Virus record (IMG/VR): IMGVR_UViG_3300030012_003289 | Span: 1 to 36,525 of that record | Reading direction: 5' to 3' (one strand) | Length of the DNA stretch: 36,525 nucleotides | From: a virus | In this document: positions 21,717 to 31,347 of the stretch, one piece after another | How positions within the stretch are numbered: the stretch's first letter is position 1 | Layout: every line of letters starts with the position of its first letter | Position numbers and translations under genes: made by a program | The notes under the pieces: generated by a model | Databases searched by the model: none | Seen by the model: the letters and a program-made list of their open reading frames with translations, nothing else | What the model was told of the DNA's origin: nothing

Positions 21717-22787
21717 ATGGCAATAAGCGTAGATACAGTATATAAAACAGTATTACTTATATTAAACAATGAACAGCGTGGTTATATGACACCTGATGAG
21801 TTTAATAAGACTGCTACTCAAGTTCAAAGAAAAATATTTGAAAGATATTTTGAAGACTTGAATCAGCAAGTTCGTATTCCTCAAAGTGATATGGAATATT
21901 CTGATCGTATTGCTATTACAGATGAAAAAATTGCAGAATTTAAAACTGAAAAAGAAATAGCTTGGACAAGCAACACATTTGCTTTACCAGAAGACTTATA
22001 CAGATTAGGTTCTATTACTTATGAAAAGAATACGACTTTTGGTAGTTTAAGATCACTTCCTGTAGAAATGCAAAGAGTAGGTAGAGCTGAACTTTATAAT
22101 ATAAGAAAATCACCTCTTACAACACCTACAATTAAAAATCCAATATACATATACGAAAATAACAATATTACATTTTTTCCAGAGTTAGAAATAACTCCTA
22201 TTGATAACCCTGTTTTTTTAGATAAAATAAAAGTACAATACCTTAAAAAACCGTCTGATATTAGGTGGGGTTATAAAGTAGGTGAATTAGGACAATATAT
22301 ATTTACAGATTTTGATTTTTTAAAAGGAGCTTTGAATTTAGGTGAAATATCAAGTATTACAGATCAAGTTAACAACACTAATTTAACCGGATTAAACCAA
22401 AATATAAGTATAGAATCTATAAGTGACGCTGGAACTGGAACGGATGGGTCTGGAGCTTTATTTAGTTACGATATAGTTGTAAATAATAATGGTGCTAGTG
22501 TAGCAAGTTTACAAGTATTAGCATCAGGATCTGGATATAAAGAAGGTGATGTTCTAACATTTAAAGTTCCTGGATCTAGCGGTCGTAGTTTTACTTTAAC
22601 AATTTCCGCTTCTAATTTACTATCTAACACTACTCAAGGAAAAACAGATTTTGAACTACATAACTCAGAGCAAACTGAAGTTATATTAAATATACTTTCT
22701 TATTCAGGTATAATAATAAGAGATCCTTCTATAGTACAAGTTGCTGCTCAAAAAATACAACAAGAAGAAGTAAACGAAAAATCTTAA
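21717..22787 (+). CDS. Putative head-tail ring/adaptor protein
   Basis: 356 aa. Helical start (VDTVYKTVLLILNNEQRGYM, EFNKTATQVQRKIFERYF), a mixed middle (FALPEDLYRLGSITYE, IYIYENNNITFFPEL, KVQYLKKPSDIRWG) and, from about residue 245, an inserted beta domain with the motif ASGSGYKEGDVLTFKVPGSS (GxGYxxGD class). It ends with a helical, acidic tail. The position immediately before the second ring-like protein, and the general layout, fit the connector or ring proteins beneath the portal in crAss-like podoviruses. Its start follows the terminator, so it opens the tail operon. Confidence 0.6.
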   Translation: MAISVDTVYKTVLLILNNEQRGYMTPDEFNKTATQVQRKIFERYFEDLNQQVRIPQSDMEYSDRIAITDEKIAEFKTEKEIAWTSNTFALPEDLYRLGSITYEKNTTFGSLRSLPVEMQRVGRAELYNIRKSPLTTPTIKNPIYIYENNNITFFPELEITPIDNPVFLDKIKVQYLKKPSDIRWGYKVGELGQYIFTDFDFLKGALNLGEISSITDQVNNTNLTGLNQNISIESISDAGTGTDGSGALFSYDIVVNNNGASVASLQVLASGSGYKEGDVLTFKVPGSSGRSFTLTISASNLLSNTTQGKTDFELHNSEQTEVILNILSYSGIIIRDPSIVQVAAQKIQQEEVNEKS

Positions 22788-22790
22788 AAA

Positions 22791-24197
22791 ATGGCACATT
22801 TAAAAGAAACTAATTCTGAATATTACGCAGGTCAATCAACTTTAACTAGAATAGGTTATGAGAATACAAAACTTTTAGGCTCTTCTCATCAAGAGGGTGA
22901 AAGAACTTTTGCAAATCCTCCTGGAAACGCTAGCTATATATTAATTAAATCTTGGGATTTTGACACTAAACCAATAAGTGCTTATGGTTTTAAAAGTTTA
23001 AACCAAATAAAACAAAGTTCTAATTATACTTTATTTTTTCAACCTTTTTTTGAATTTTCTGACTTTGGAGAAGTACTTGCTCAAGGTTTTATTGAAGTAC
23101 CTGAAGTGGCTTCTTTTGTAGCTTCTAATTTAACTAAAAACGAAAGATACTTAGGATTGAGAACTGATCGTAATAGTGGAAGCCAAGAATTATCTAGATT
23201 TTGGGATTCTTGTTTAAAATCTCTTTTTTCTGCAGTTGAAGCTACTGGTGGTAGTTCACAAAATATATCAGCGTTTAAGGATGAAGCTAAAGAAAAGTTT
23301 GGTAAAGAACGTTATGTACAAGGTAATTTATACATACAATTAAAGAAAGGTGCTGTAGACACTAATTATGGAGATTATTCTTCTATCTGTATGGATGATA
23401 TAGTTAATAACTTTATAGTTGGTTATGTAGGTGTTGGCAAGTTGATACAAAGTGTTAAAAGAACTGATGTTATGTTTCACGCTAAAAGAGGTTTACAAGA
23501 GTTTTCTTATGATACTTTAAAGTCTATAAAATCTCAAGAACTTACAATACCTCCTAGTTTATCTTTAGCACTACCACAAGACTATGTTAATTATGTTAAA
23601 TGTTGTTGGATTGATGACGCTGGAGCTAAGCATATAATATATCCTACAAGAGTTACTTCTAATCCATTAGAAATGCCAATACAAGATTTTGATGGATCTA
23701 TAAATCAAGATGAGTTTGGTGATAATGAATATTCTAACCAGTCTATAACTGAAGAAAGTTGGGCTGAAAACTCTAGTACAAATGAATTTTCACCAGAAGA
23801 CTATAGACATCCTAGAAAAGATTTTTTATTAGGTAGAAGATATGGTTTACAACCTGAAGAAGCTCAAATAAATGGTAAATTTACTATAAATGAAAGACTT
23901 GGTACTTTTTCTTTTTCTAGTGATTTAGTAGATAAACTAATAATACTAGAGTACATTTCAGACGGTTTATCAGATGTAGATAATCAATGTATACCTAAAA
24001 TGGCGGAGCAAGCAATGTACATGCATATAGCTCATGGAATATTATCTAGTAGAATAAATGTGCCTGAATATATAATTAATAGATACAAAAGAGAAAGATC
24101 TTCTGCTCTTAGAAATGCTAAAATAAGATTAAGTAACGTTAAGATAGAAGAAATATCACAAGTATTTAGAAACAAAGGTAAATGGATTAAACATTAA
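22791..24197 (+). CDS. Putative tail ring/tubular adaptor protein
   Basis: 468 aa. The diagnostic stretch is about 228-300: DVMFHAKRGLQEFSYDTLKS, TIPPSLSLALPQDYVNYVKC and a Trp-Ile-Asp-Asp turn, wording I associate with T7 gp11/P22 gp4-like and crAss-like ring adaptors of the short tail. The C-terminus is helical and basic (INRYKRERSSALRNAKIRL). The N-terminal part (1-190) is a separate alpha/beta region with no recognised family. It starts 3 nt after the preceding gene and ends 2 nt before the nozzle gene, so it is an operon member. The function is inferred from motif and order. Confidence 0.7.
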   Translation: MAHLKETNSEYYAGQSTLTRIGYENTKLLGSSHQEGERTFANPPGNASYILIKSWDFDTKPISAYGFKSLNQIKQSSNYTLFFQPFFEFSDFGEVLAQGFIEVPEVASFVASNLTKNERYLGLRTDRNSGSQELSRFWDSCLKSLFSAVEATGGSSQNISAFKDEAKEKFGKERYVQGNLYIQLKKGAVDTNYGDYSSICMDDIVNNFIVGYVGVGKLIQSVKRTDVMFHAKRGLQEFSYDTLKSIKSQELTIPPSLSLALPQDYVNYVKCCWIDDAGAKHIIYPTRVTSNPLEMPIQDFDGSINQDEFGDNEYSNQSITEESWAENSSTNEFSPEDYRHPRKDFLLGRRYGLQPEEAQINGKFTINERLGTFSFSSDLVDKLIILEYISDGLSDVDNQCIPKMAEQAMYMHIAHGILSSRINVPEYIINRYKRERSSALRNAKIRLSNVKIEEISQVFRNKGKWIKH

Positions 24198-24199
24198 TT

Positions 24200-27100
24200 A
24201 TGCCAGAGATTAAAAATACTTTTCTAAGGTCTAAAATGAATAAAGATTTAGACTCAAGAATAATACCTAATGGCGAATATAGAAATGCTGAAAATATAAG
24301 TATTAGTACTTCTGAAGGATCTGATGTTGGTGCTTTAGAAAATATTAGAGGTAATATACAGGTAACTAAATTTGGGTTGACTGATCACAATTTAAAAATT
24401 ATTGGTAGTTGTGTAGACGCTACAAATAATAGAATTTTTTTCTTTATAACAAATAATTATTCTGTAGATACTAGTTTTTCTTCACCTTCAGGTGAAATTT
24501 CAATAGAAAATGTAGGTGAAGACGGCGTAGCTGTAGGCGGTCAAACAACTTTTATAAAGTCTGGTGCAAAGCACTATATAGCTATGGTTCAAATACAAGG
24601 AAATACTACTATTGTTAACGAAAACAATGTTACTGCTACTATACTTGTTTCTGGTAATTTTTTAAATTTCTCAACATTAAACCCTATAATAAATGTAAAT
24701 ATTCTTGAAAACTTGCTTTTTTGGACCGACAACAGAAATCAACCTAGAAAAATAAATATAGAAAAAGCTTTGTCTGATCCTAGCTATTACTCTAACGAAG
24801 ATCATATATCTGTAGCTAAGTACGCGCCATATACGGCTATAAGTTTTTTAGAAGACGAAAAAACAAAAGGCGCCTGGTCTACTGATGGTGTAAAAACAAG
24901 TACTTTAAAAAATGAAAAAGACAAGTATCTACCGCCTCATATAATATCTCCTGCAACAGTAAGTGGAAATGAATTAAAATTTCCAGAAAGTATAGGTGAT
25001 GAAGGAGGTATAGGTAATTATTTATTTGACGGAGATATTAGTCTAGCAGTACTACAAGGCGTAGATATAAAAGTTACTTGTGAAGAGTTTTCAGGTGAAG
25101 CTTTTTTAGCAGGAATAGATGGTGATGATATCACTTTAAAAACTTCTAATCAAAGTACAATAAGTGATATTCAATCAACTTTAGGTTGGACAAGTGATAT
25201 AACTGTTAAGTTTCAAAGTAAAAATAACGATTATAATAGAAAGTTTTCAGGAGATAAAAACTTTTTAAAAGAAAAATTTATAAGATTTAGTTACAGATTT
25301 AAGTACGATGACGGTGAATATTCAATAATTGCACCTTTTTCTCAACATGCTTTTATACCTAAGCAGTATGGTTACTTTATAGGAGATGATGCTGATAGAA
25401 CTGCGGAGTCTAGTATAGTAGATTTTATGGAAAATCAAGTGACTACAGCCGGTTTAATTATAGATTTGCCTTGTGCTCCAAATGAATTAAAAGAAAAACT
25501 ACACATAGAAGAAATACAACTACTTTATAAAGCTTCTGACGAGCAAAGTATAAAAGTTATAGCTGACGTAGAGTTAGAAGGAGATAACATACAGGGATTA
25601 CCTAAGAAAATATCTTTAGTATCTCCATTAAACGATGGAGATTTTGATACTGGCTACGATCAAAGTATAACAAACCAAAACCAACATAATTTTACACCAG
25701 TTTTTTATCAAGAAGGTAGCAATGGAGCTGGTCAAGGCATGCAAGTGGCAGTCTGGATTAATGGTAATGATTCTGATGTTGGTCCTACAACTGGTCCTCC
25801 TGGTACAGTTCATGGTTTTGTTTCAAGAGAGCAGGGTTTATCTCAGTTTTTTTGCGTTTCAAAACCAGGTCATGGCTATAAGATAGGAGATATACTAACT
25901 ATTAGAAATCCAGATGTAAATCCTCTACCACCTGGATTTAAAATTAAAATTGAAGAATTAGATAATAAATTTTATTATAGTTACAAGTCTCAAAAACCTA
26001 TAAAAGTACTACCTGAAAAAGAAATAGTAAGAGTAAGTGATATAGTTCCTATTAGAGCTAAAACTCAAGAAATTGTTGGAAATAGAGTTGTATATGGTAA
26101 TTTTTTACAAAACAATAAAACACCTAGTTCTTTAAAGTACAAAGTAAAAGAATCTCAAAAAGGAATAGACACTAGTTTGTCGATAAACAAAGAGTTAATT
26201 AACCACACATTAAAGCAAAACAGAACATACCAAGTTGGTATAGTTCTTCAAGATAGATATGGTAGAGCTTCAAATGTTATAATAAATAGCGAACCTAGTA
26301 GTTCAATAAATTTTAGTTCAACTTATTTTTCACCTTACTCTAATGGAGGTGTTGATCCACTTTCTTGGCCTGGCAACTCTTTAAACGTAATTTTTCAAGA
26401 GCAGATTGATACTTTAAAAACAGATGATTATAACGGTGTATGGAGTGAGGAAAATCCACTAGGCTGGTATAGTTATAAAATAGTTGTAAAACAACAAGAG
26501 CAAGATTATTATAATGTATACTTTCCAGGTTCTTTAAGTGGTAACGTTGTATTTACAGGTTACAGTACTGGTGGTGAAGACAACACCGTAACACCTTTAA
26601 CTTATAGTAAAGATGATAAAGTTTCTCACGTTGTTTTATTTAATGATAATATAAATAAAATACCTAGAGATTTAAATAAAGTAGGTCCATCAGATAAGAT
26701 ATATTCATCTAATGTAGTGCTGCACAGTAGAGTTAAAAATGTAAGTGATAGTGAAGCAGATATAACATCAGGTCTTAGTGAGCAATCAACAATACCTGGT
26801 ATACAAACTGTTACAAATATAAGGCCCTTTGGCGAAATGGGTGATTGGACTAAATATAAAAATGTTGACTTACATTATCTAAACATGGATCCTGATCCGG
26901 ACGCTGATCCAAGATCTCAATATCCACTTGAAACTTTTATATACCCAGGATCTACTGGAAACGTTGATCCACTTTACCTAGAGAATAATAAAAACCCTTT
27001 GGTAGCCACTTTAAAAACAGACCAAAGAATAGGGTACGCAAGCACAAAGCAAGTGGGAAGTAGTTTTAAATTTTCAAAGTTTTTAACAATATTTGAAACA

Positions 27101-28606
27101 GAGCCAGTAAAATCTGAAATAGATATATACTATGAAACGTCTTCAAGTGGAACTATTGCGCATTTTAACAGTAGAATAGGAGATGTTTTGCCAGATGACG
27201 ACGATCAAGAAGAAGTTGTATTAATAGATAGATTAAGTACAATTCAATTTAATGAATGGACTGAAGAAATGATAGAAGAAGAGCCTGTTACAAACACTTT
27301 TCAAGCTCGAGATTCTGCTAATAATACAATAGGAGATTCTACTGTTCTTATTGAAATTGAAGAGTGTTTTATAGTAAGCGATAGTGGAAACGCAACAGGT
27401 GTTAATTTAGTAACAAGCAATCTTTGTCCATTTACTTGTACTACACAAGAACAAGGATCTTTTCCAGCTTTGCAACCTACTTTTGTAATAAAAACAAACA
27501 GACAGTCTATATACCCGCTTTTCGGTACAGGAACTGAAGGTAATTCTCTTAGATTAACTTTAAAAGCTACTTCAGAAAGTGATCAAACTGGAAAATCTTT
27601 TGTTTTAGATGATATTTCATTAACAAACATATCTCCAAAAATAATGTTAATGAAAAGACCTGCTTTTAGCCATTTAACAGAATTTGACAATAGATATAAT
27701 GATTTTGATGTGCTTACAGGAGATCCTACATCAGCCGCCGGCTTGTGCAATTGGCAAGGCAGATCACCTCTTTCGAAAAATCATCCAACTAATGAATTTT
27801 CTATAAATTCTTTTCCTTGTAGAGTTGTTGAAGAACATTTTATAAACAAAATTGATAATGGTGAATATGGAAATGCAAGTAACAATAATCAAGCTTCGTT
27901 TTTTTTAGCTGAATTTATTGCAACTACCAACGGTTCTGATAGTAGGTTAAATGAAGATTTTAGCAAGTCTATAACAGACGATACTAAAATATTTAGAAAT
28001 GGCTTTAATGGAAGTGTTTGTGATTTTCCTGCGTCAGCTCCAATTGGAGGCGGGCAAGGAAGTACTATGACTGATCCACCTATATTTTCTGATAGTGCTC
28101 TTTTATTTGAATTAAACGGTGGTAATAGTAGTGATGGGCCTGTTATTGACGATGATGAAATGCCAGATAGACTAAAAGGTTTAAAAGATTATAATGTAGA
28201 AATAACAGCTCTTGCTACAGGAGTTTATAATCACTCTACTGGATTTGTTAATGAAGTAGGTAAGTATGATGATAACTATGAAAATAGTGGAACTGGTTGG
28301 GATCATGATCTTGGCATTCCGCCTTTTTATCCAGGAGATTCGCCGCCGTCAGGCTTAGACTCTTCAGATTACGTTGAAGTAGTACACAATCCTTTTTTAC
28401 TTAATGGGCCAACTAACTTTGGAAGACAGATGGGCACTTTTATAAGATGGAAAAATGGTTATAATTTGGATATAAGAGCTGATGAAGGTCAAAACAAAAA
28501 AGCATGTTTAATTATAGAGCTTTCTTGTACTTTTAGAGATGGTAATTTAAGCCCAGGAGAAAATACTATTCCATATAAATTTAGATTAATAGTTGTTAAA
28601 CCTTAA
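24200..28606 (+). CDS. Giant tail nozzle ('muzzle') protein, N-terminal part
   Basis: 1468 aa. It opens with the tail-nozzle signature MNKDLDSRIIPNGEYRNAEN, then SISTSEGSDVGALENI, the start seen in T7 gp12/P22 gp10-like and crAss-like muzzle proteins. It continues as a beta-rich protein with ISFLEDEK-type propeller strands, RFSYRFKYDDGEYSIIAPFS (a fibronectin-like blade) and an inserted GHGYKIGDILTI motif near residue 553. Long insertions fill the C-terminal half. It ends at a TAA followed after only three in-frame codons by the ATG of the next gene, which carries the rest of the nozzle. It probably forms the outer tail channel that closes the head and gates DNA release. Confidence 0.75.
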   Translation: MPEIKNTFLRSKMNKDLDSRIIPNGEYRNAENISISTSEGSDVGALENIRGNIQVTKFGLTDHNLKIIGSCVDATNNRIFFFITNNYSVDTSFSSPSGEISIENVGEDGVAVGGQTTFIKSGAKHYIAMVQIQGNTTIVNENNVTATILVSGNFLNFSTLNPIINVNILENLLFWTDNRNQPRKINIEKALSDPSYYSNEDHISVAKYAPYTAISFLEDEKTKGAWSTDGVKTSTLKNEKDKYLPPHIISPATVSGNELKFPESIGDEGGIGNYLFDGDISLAVLQGVDIKVTCEEFSGEAFLAGIDGDDITLKTSNQSTISDIQSTLGWTSDITVKFQSKNNDYNRKFSGDKNFLKEKFIRFSYRFKYDDGEYSIIAPFSQHAFIPKQYGYFIGDDADRTAESSIVDFMENQVTTAGLIIDLPCAPNELKEKLHIEEIQLLYKASDEQSIKVIADVELEGDNIQGLPKKISLVSPLNDGDFDTGYDQSITNQNQHNFTPVFYQEGSNGAGQGMQVAVWINGNDSDVGPTTGPPGTVHGFVSREQGLSQFFCVSKPGHGYKIGDILTIRNPDVNPLPPGFKIKIEELDNKFYYSYKSQKPIKVLPEKEIVRVSDIVPIRAKTQEIVGNRVVYGNFLQNNKTPSSLKYKVKESQKGIDTSLSINKELINHTLKQNRTYQVGIVLQDRYGRASNVIINSEPSSSINFSSTYFSPYSNGGVDPLSWPGNSLNVIFQEQIDTLKTDDYNGVWSEENPLGWYSYKIVVKQQEQDYYNVYFPGSLSGNVVFTGYSTGGEDNTVTPLTYSKDDKVSHVVLFNDNINKIPRDLNKVGPSDKIYSSNVVLHSRVKNVSDSEADITSGLSEQSTIPGIQTVTNIRPFGEMGDWTKYKNVDLHYLNMDPDPDADPRSQYPLETFIYPGSTGNVDPLYLENNKNPLVATLKTDQRIGYASTKQVGSSFKFSKFLTIFETEPVKSEIDIYYETSSSGTIAHFNSRIGDVLPDDDDQEEVVLIDRLSTIQFNEWTEEMIEEEPVTNTFQARDSANNTIGDSTVLIEIEECFIVSDSGNATGVNLVTSNLCPFTCTTQEQGSFPALQPTFVIKTNRQSIYPLFGTGTEGNSLRLTLKATSESDQTGKSFVLDDISLTNISPKIMLMKRPAFSHLTEFDNRYNDFDVLTGDPTSAAGLCNWQGRSPLSKNHPTNEFSINSFPCRVVEEHFINKIDNGEYGNASNNNQASFFLAEFIATTNGSDSRLNEDFSKSITDDTKIFRNGFNGSVCDFPASAPIGGGQGSTMTDPPIFSDSALLFELNGGNSSDGPVIDDDEMPDRLKGLKDYNVEITALATGVYNHSTGFVNEVGKYDDNYENSGTGWDHDLGIPPFYPGDSPPSGLDSSDYVEVVHNPFLLNGPTNFGRQMGTFIRWKNGYNLDIRADEGQNKKACLIIELSCTFRDGNLSPGENTIPYKFRLIVVKP

Positions 28607-28615
28607 TTAAAAAAA

Positions 28616-30445
28616 ATGCCTTTTAGATTAGAAGTTAAATATTATAATTCGTTTTGGTTAAAACAGGTTTCCACAAATAAGATTACTAACAATAGTGTTG
28701 ATACTTATCATAGCGTTTTTCCAGGCTTACCTTTTAAAACTACAAGAAATAAAAAAAATGTAAACTTTCCTGTCTGGCCTAAAGACAACGATGATTATGA
28801 TCCTACTGAATACAATCCTATAAAAAACTTTTCTAATGTAAATCCTGATAATTTTTTAAGCGTTAGTGATAAAGGTTCTAAATGGATTATTGAAGAGTCT
28901 AGAATAAGAGGTGGTTTTAACAACAATCAAGTAGACCCAGGTGTTAGAGCATATTTAAAAGAAGACTCTAACGATGTAAGATACAGAGCTAGTAGTTTAG
29001 TATACTCTGGTATATATAATAATAGAACTAACATAAACGAAACTAATGTATTTTCTATAGCAGAAGATATAACTAGAACTGTAGATCCACACAATGGATC
29101 TATACAGTTTATACATGCTATGGATAATAATTTAACTATATTTCAAGAAAATAAAGTTAGTCAAGCTTTAATAGATAAAGACGCTATATATTCTACTGAA
29201 GGTAACCAAACAACTGCTATAACAAGTAAAGTTATAGGTCCTGTTACTCCTTACGTAGGTGACTATGGTATTAGTAGAAATCCAGAGTCTTTTGCTTCTT
29301 ATGGTTTTAGAAGGTATTTTGCTGATAAAGATAGAAACTCTATAATGAGGCTGTCAAGAGATGGTTTAACAGAAATATCTCAATATGGTATGAGAGATTA
29401 TTTTAGAGATGAACTTTCTAAAATTAAAGATCTTAAAGTAGCAGTATCAGATACGTTTAATGTAAAATATGATCAAGAAACCGGAGTAATACCACACGGA
29501 AATGTTGAGTCATTAGGTTTTTATATACAATTGGCTGATGGTTCAGATACTAGTAAGATACAAATAGGATCAATTGCAGAGTTTACTATTCACGTTGTAA
29601 ATAACGCTTTTGTTCAAAAAGGTAAAGTAACTGGCATTGGAACATCTAATGGAAATCCTATAGTTTTTTTATCTACTAGTTTTACCGTAACACCATCGTT
29701 AAATCTTAGACCTGCTTTAAGATTTAAATATTATAAAAAAGAAGAAATACAAGGCGGTTATGATTATTATAAAGATAATTATATATTATCTATGCAAAGA
29801 TGCTCTAGTAGTAAAACAGATGATGAAACAAGTGATTACTATAGTACTTTAGCTTTTGATGAAAGTGTAAAAGGTTGGACTACTTTTTATACTTATAGAC
29901 CTGATTCTATATTTGGTTTAAAAAATAATACATTTACCACTAAAGATGGTATTTTATATAGACATTATGATAACAATGCTGAGCATAATAACTTTTATGG
30001 TCAATCAAATTCTTCAAATATAACTTTTATATTTAACGCTAATCCAGGTTTAAGTAAAAACTTTAAAACAATAGCGTACGAAGGAAGTGACGGTTGGCAA
30101 GTAGACAGCTTTGTTTCTGATGTTACAGGTGATATAAGTTCTTCTTATAACACTATTCAAGAAACAAGAGATACTACTAATCCAGTTCGAAGTTACGGAG
30201 AAGGTTTATATACGGAAAATGGTATACCTTATAGAATAGGATTTAATAGAAAAGATAATAAATACGTGGCTAATTTAATTAACAACTCTTCTGTTTCAGC
30301 AGGTGAAGTTAATTTTGGAAACTCTATAACAGGTATTAAAGGTTTCTTTTCTATAGTTACAATGTCAACAGATACAACTACTAATTTTGGTGGTGCTAAA
30401 GAGTTGTTTGCTGTTTCAACAGAATTCGTAGTGTCACCAAGATAA
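28616..30445 (+). CDS. Tail nozzle ('muzzle') protein, C-terminal part
   Basis: 609 aa, in the same frame as the 1468-aa gene and separated from it by one TAA and three codons. Typical nozzle wording: EESRIRGGFNNNQVDPGVRA, SSLVYSGIYNNRTNINETNV, HAMDNNLTIFQENKVSQALI, YGISRNPESFASYGFRRYF and RLSRDGLTEISQYGM. It is beta-propeller-like with charged surface loops. The ATG has an A-rich leader (TTAAAAAAAATG) like other genes here, so independent translation is credible. It would complete the tail nozzle as a second chain. Confidence 0.72.
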   Translation: MPFRLEVKYYNSFWLKQVSTNKITNNSVDTYHSVFPGLPFKTTRNKKNVNFPVWPKDNDDYDPTEYNPIKNFSNVNPDNFLSVSDKGSKWIIEESRIRGGFNNNQVDPGVRAYLKEDSNDVRYRASSLVYSGIYNNRTNINETNVFSIAEDITRTVDPHNGSIQFIHAMDNNLTIFQENKVSQALIDKDAIYSTEGNQTTAITSKVIGPVTPYVGDYGISRNPESFASYGFRRYFADKDRNSIMRLSRDGLTEISQYGMRDYFRDELSKIKDLKVAVSDTFNVKYDQETGVIPHGNVESLGFYIQLADGSDTSKIQIGSIAEFTIHVVNNAFVQKGKVTGIGTSNGNPIVFLSTSFTVTPSLNLRPALRFKYYKKEEIQGGYDYYKDNYILSMQRCSSSKTDDETSDYYSTLAFDESVKGWTTFYTYRPDSIFGLKNNTFTTKDGILYRHYDNNAEHNNFYGQSNSSNITFIFNANPGLSKNFKTIAYEGSDGWQVDSFVSDVTGDISSSYNTIQETRDTTNPVRSYGEGLYTENGIPYRIGFNRKDNKYVANLINNSSVSAGEVNFGNSITGIKGFFSIVTMSTDTTTNFGGAKELFAVSTEFVVSPR

Positions 30446-30454
30446 AACAATATT

Positions 30455-31342
30455 ATGGGAGAATTTTTAAGTAACTTAAGCTCTGATCAAACAGGAGCTC
30501 TTATAATGCAAGCAGCTAAGCTTGTTCCATCTATAATCAGTCTTGGTCAAGCTAATAAAGCTAAAGTAGAACAAGGTAAGTTTTTAGATGACATAAGAAC
30601 ATTAGAGAAAAATAGACAAGACGTTATTAATCCTTATGCTAGTTTAACTAATCCTTATGCTAATATGTCTGTAGCTACAAAAGCAGCGGAAATGCAAGCA
30701 GAGCAAGCAGATATAGCTTTAGCAAACACATTAGATACATTAAGAGCTACAGGTACTTCTGCTGGTGGCGCTACGGCTTTAGCTCAAGCAGCTTTAAAAT
30801 CAAAACAAGGTATTGCAGCTAGTATAGAAAAACAAGAGGTTCAAAATGAAAGACTCAGAGCTCAAGGTCAATTGCAAGTTGATATGGCTAAAGCTAGAGG
30901 CGCTGGACTTGCTTTCCAAGCTCAAGAAAGAAGAGATGAAATGCAGTTAGACAGATTACAAGGTTTAGCTGATATAGAAGGTAGAAGAAGAGCTGAAGCT
31001 TTTTCTACTGGTATAGGTGGTCTTCTTTCCGCAGGCAGTGGAGCTGCCAATGCTTTAATAAACCCTGAATTAGATCAAAATTTAGGTATGGAACAGTTTT
31101 TAAACTCAGTACCTTCCGCAAGCGAAGTTAATTTATCAGCTACAAATTTAGCTAATGAAACTTTACAAGGTATACAAAGTGATTACAACCCTTTAATACA
31201 GCTGCCAACAACTCAACCTGATTCGGTTTTAATGGAAAGAATAACACCAAGACCTGCTGTTGGAATTACTAATTTAAATACTGGGCAAAATAGAATCGAT
31301 GCATTGCTACAAGCTTCAAATCTATCAAATAATTTATTTTAA
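30455..31342 (+). CDS. Internal virion/ejection protein (T7 gp14-like layout)
   Basis: 295 aa, Ala/Gln/Leu-rich and mostly helical. Starts with a hydrophobic stretch (ALIMQAAKLVPSIISLG), then LRATGTSAGGATALAQAALK and a long Gln/Arg helix (EKQEVQNERLRAQGQLQVDM, AKARGAGLAFQAQERRDEMQ), followed by a second Gly/Ala-rich segment (STGIGGLLSAGSGAANALI). This pattern is the usual one for small ejection proteins of podoviruses that sit in the head core and form part of the DNA-entry channel. It lies between the nozzle and the larger internal proteins. Family by pattern; no motif proof. Confidence 0.68.
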   Translation: MGEFLSNLSSDQTGALIMQAAKLVPSIISLGQANKAKVEQGKFLDDIRTLEKNRQDVINPYASLTNPYANMSVATKAAEMQAEQADIALANTLDTLRATGTSAGGATALAQAALKSKQGIAASIEKQEVQNERLRAQGQLQVDMAKARGAGLAFQAQERRDEMQLDRLQGLADIEGRRRAEAFSTGIGGLLSAGSGAANALINPELDQNLGMEQFLNSVPSASEVNLSATNLANETLQGIQSDYNPLIQLPTTQPDSVLMERITPRPAVGITNLNTGQNRIDALLQASNLSNNLF

Positions 31343-31347
31343 AAACT

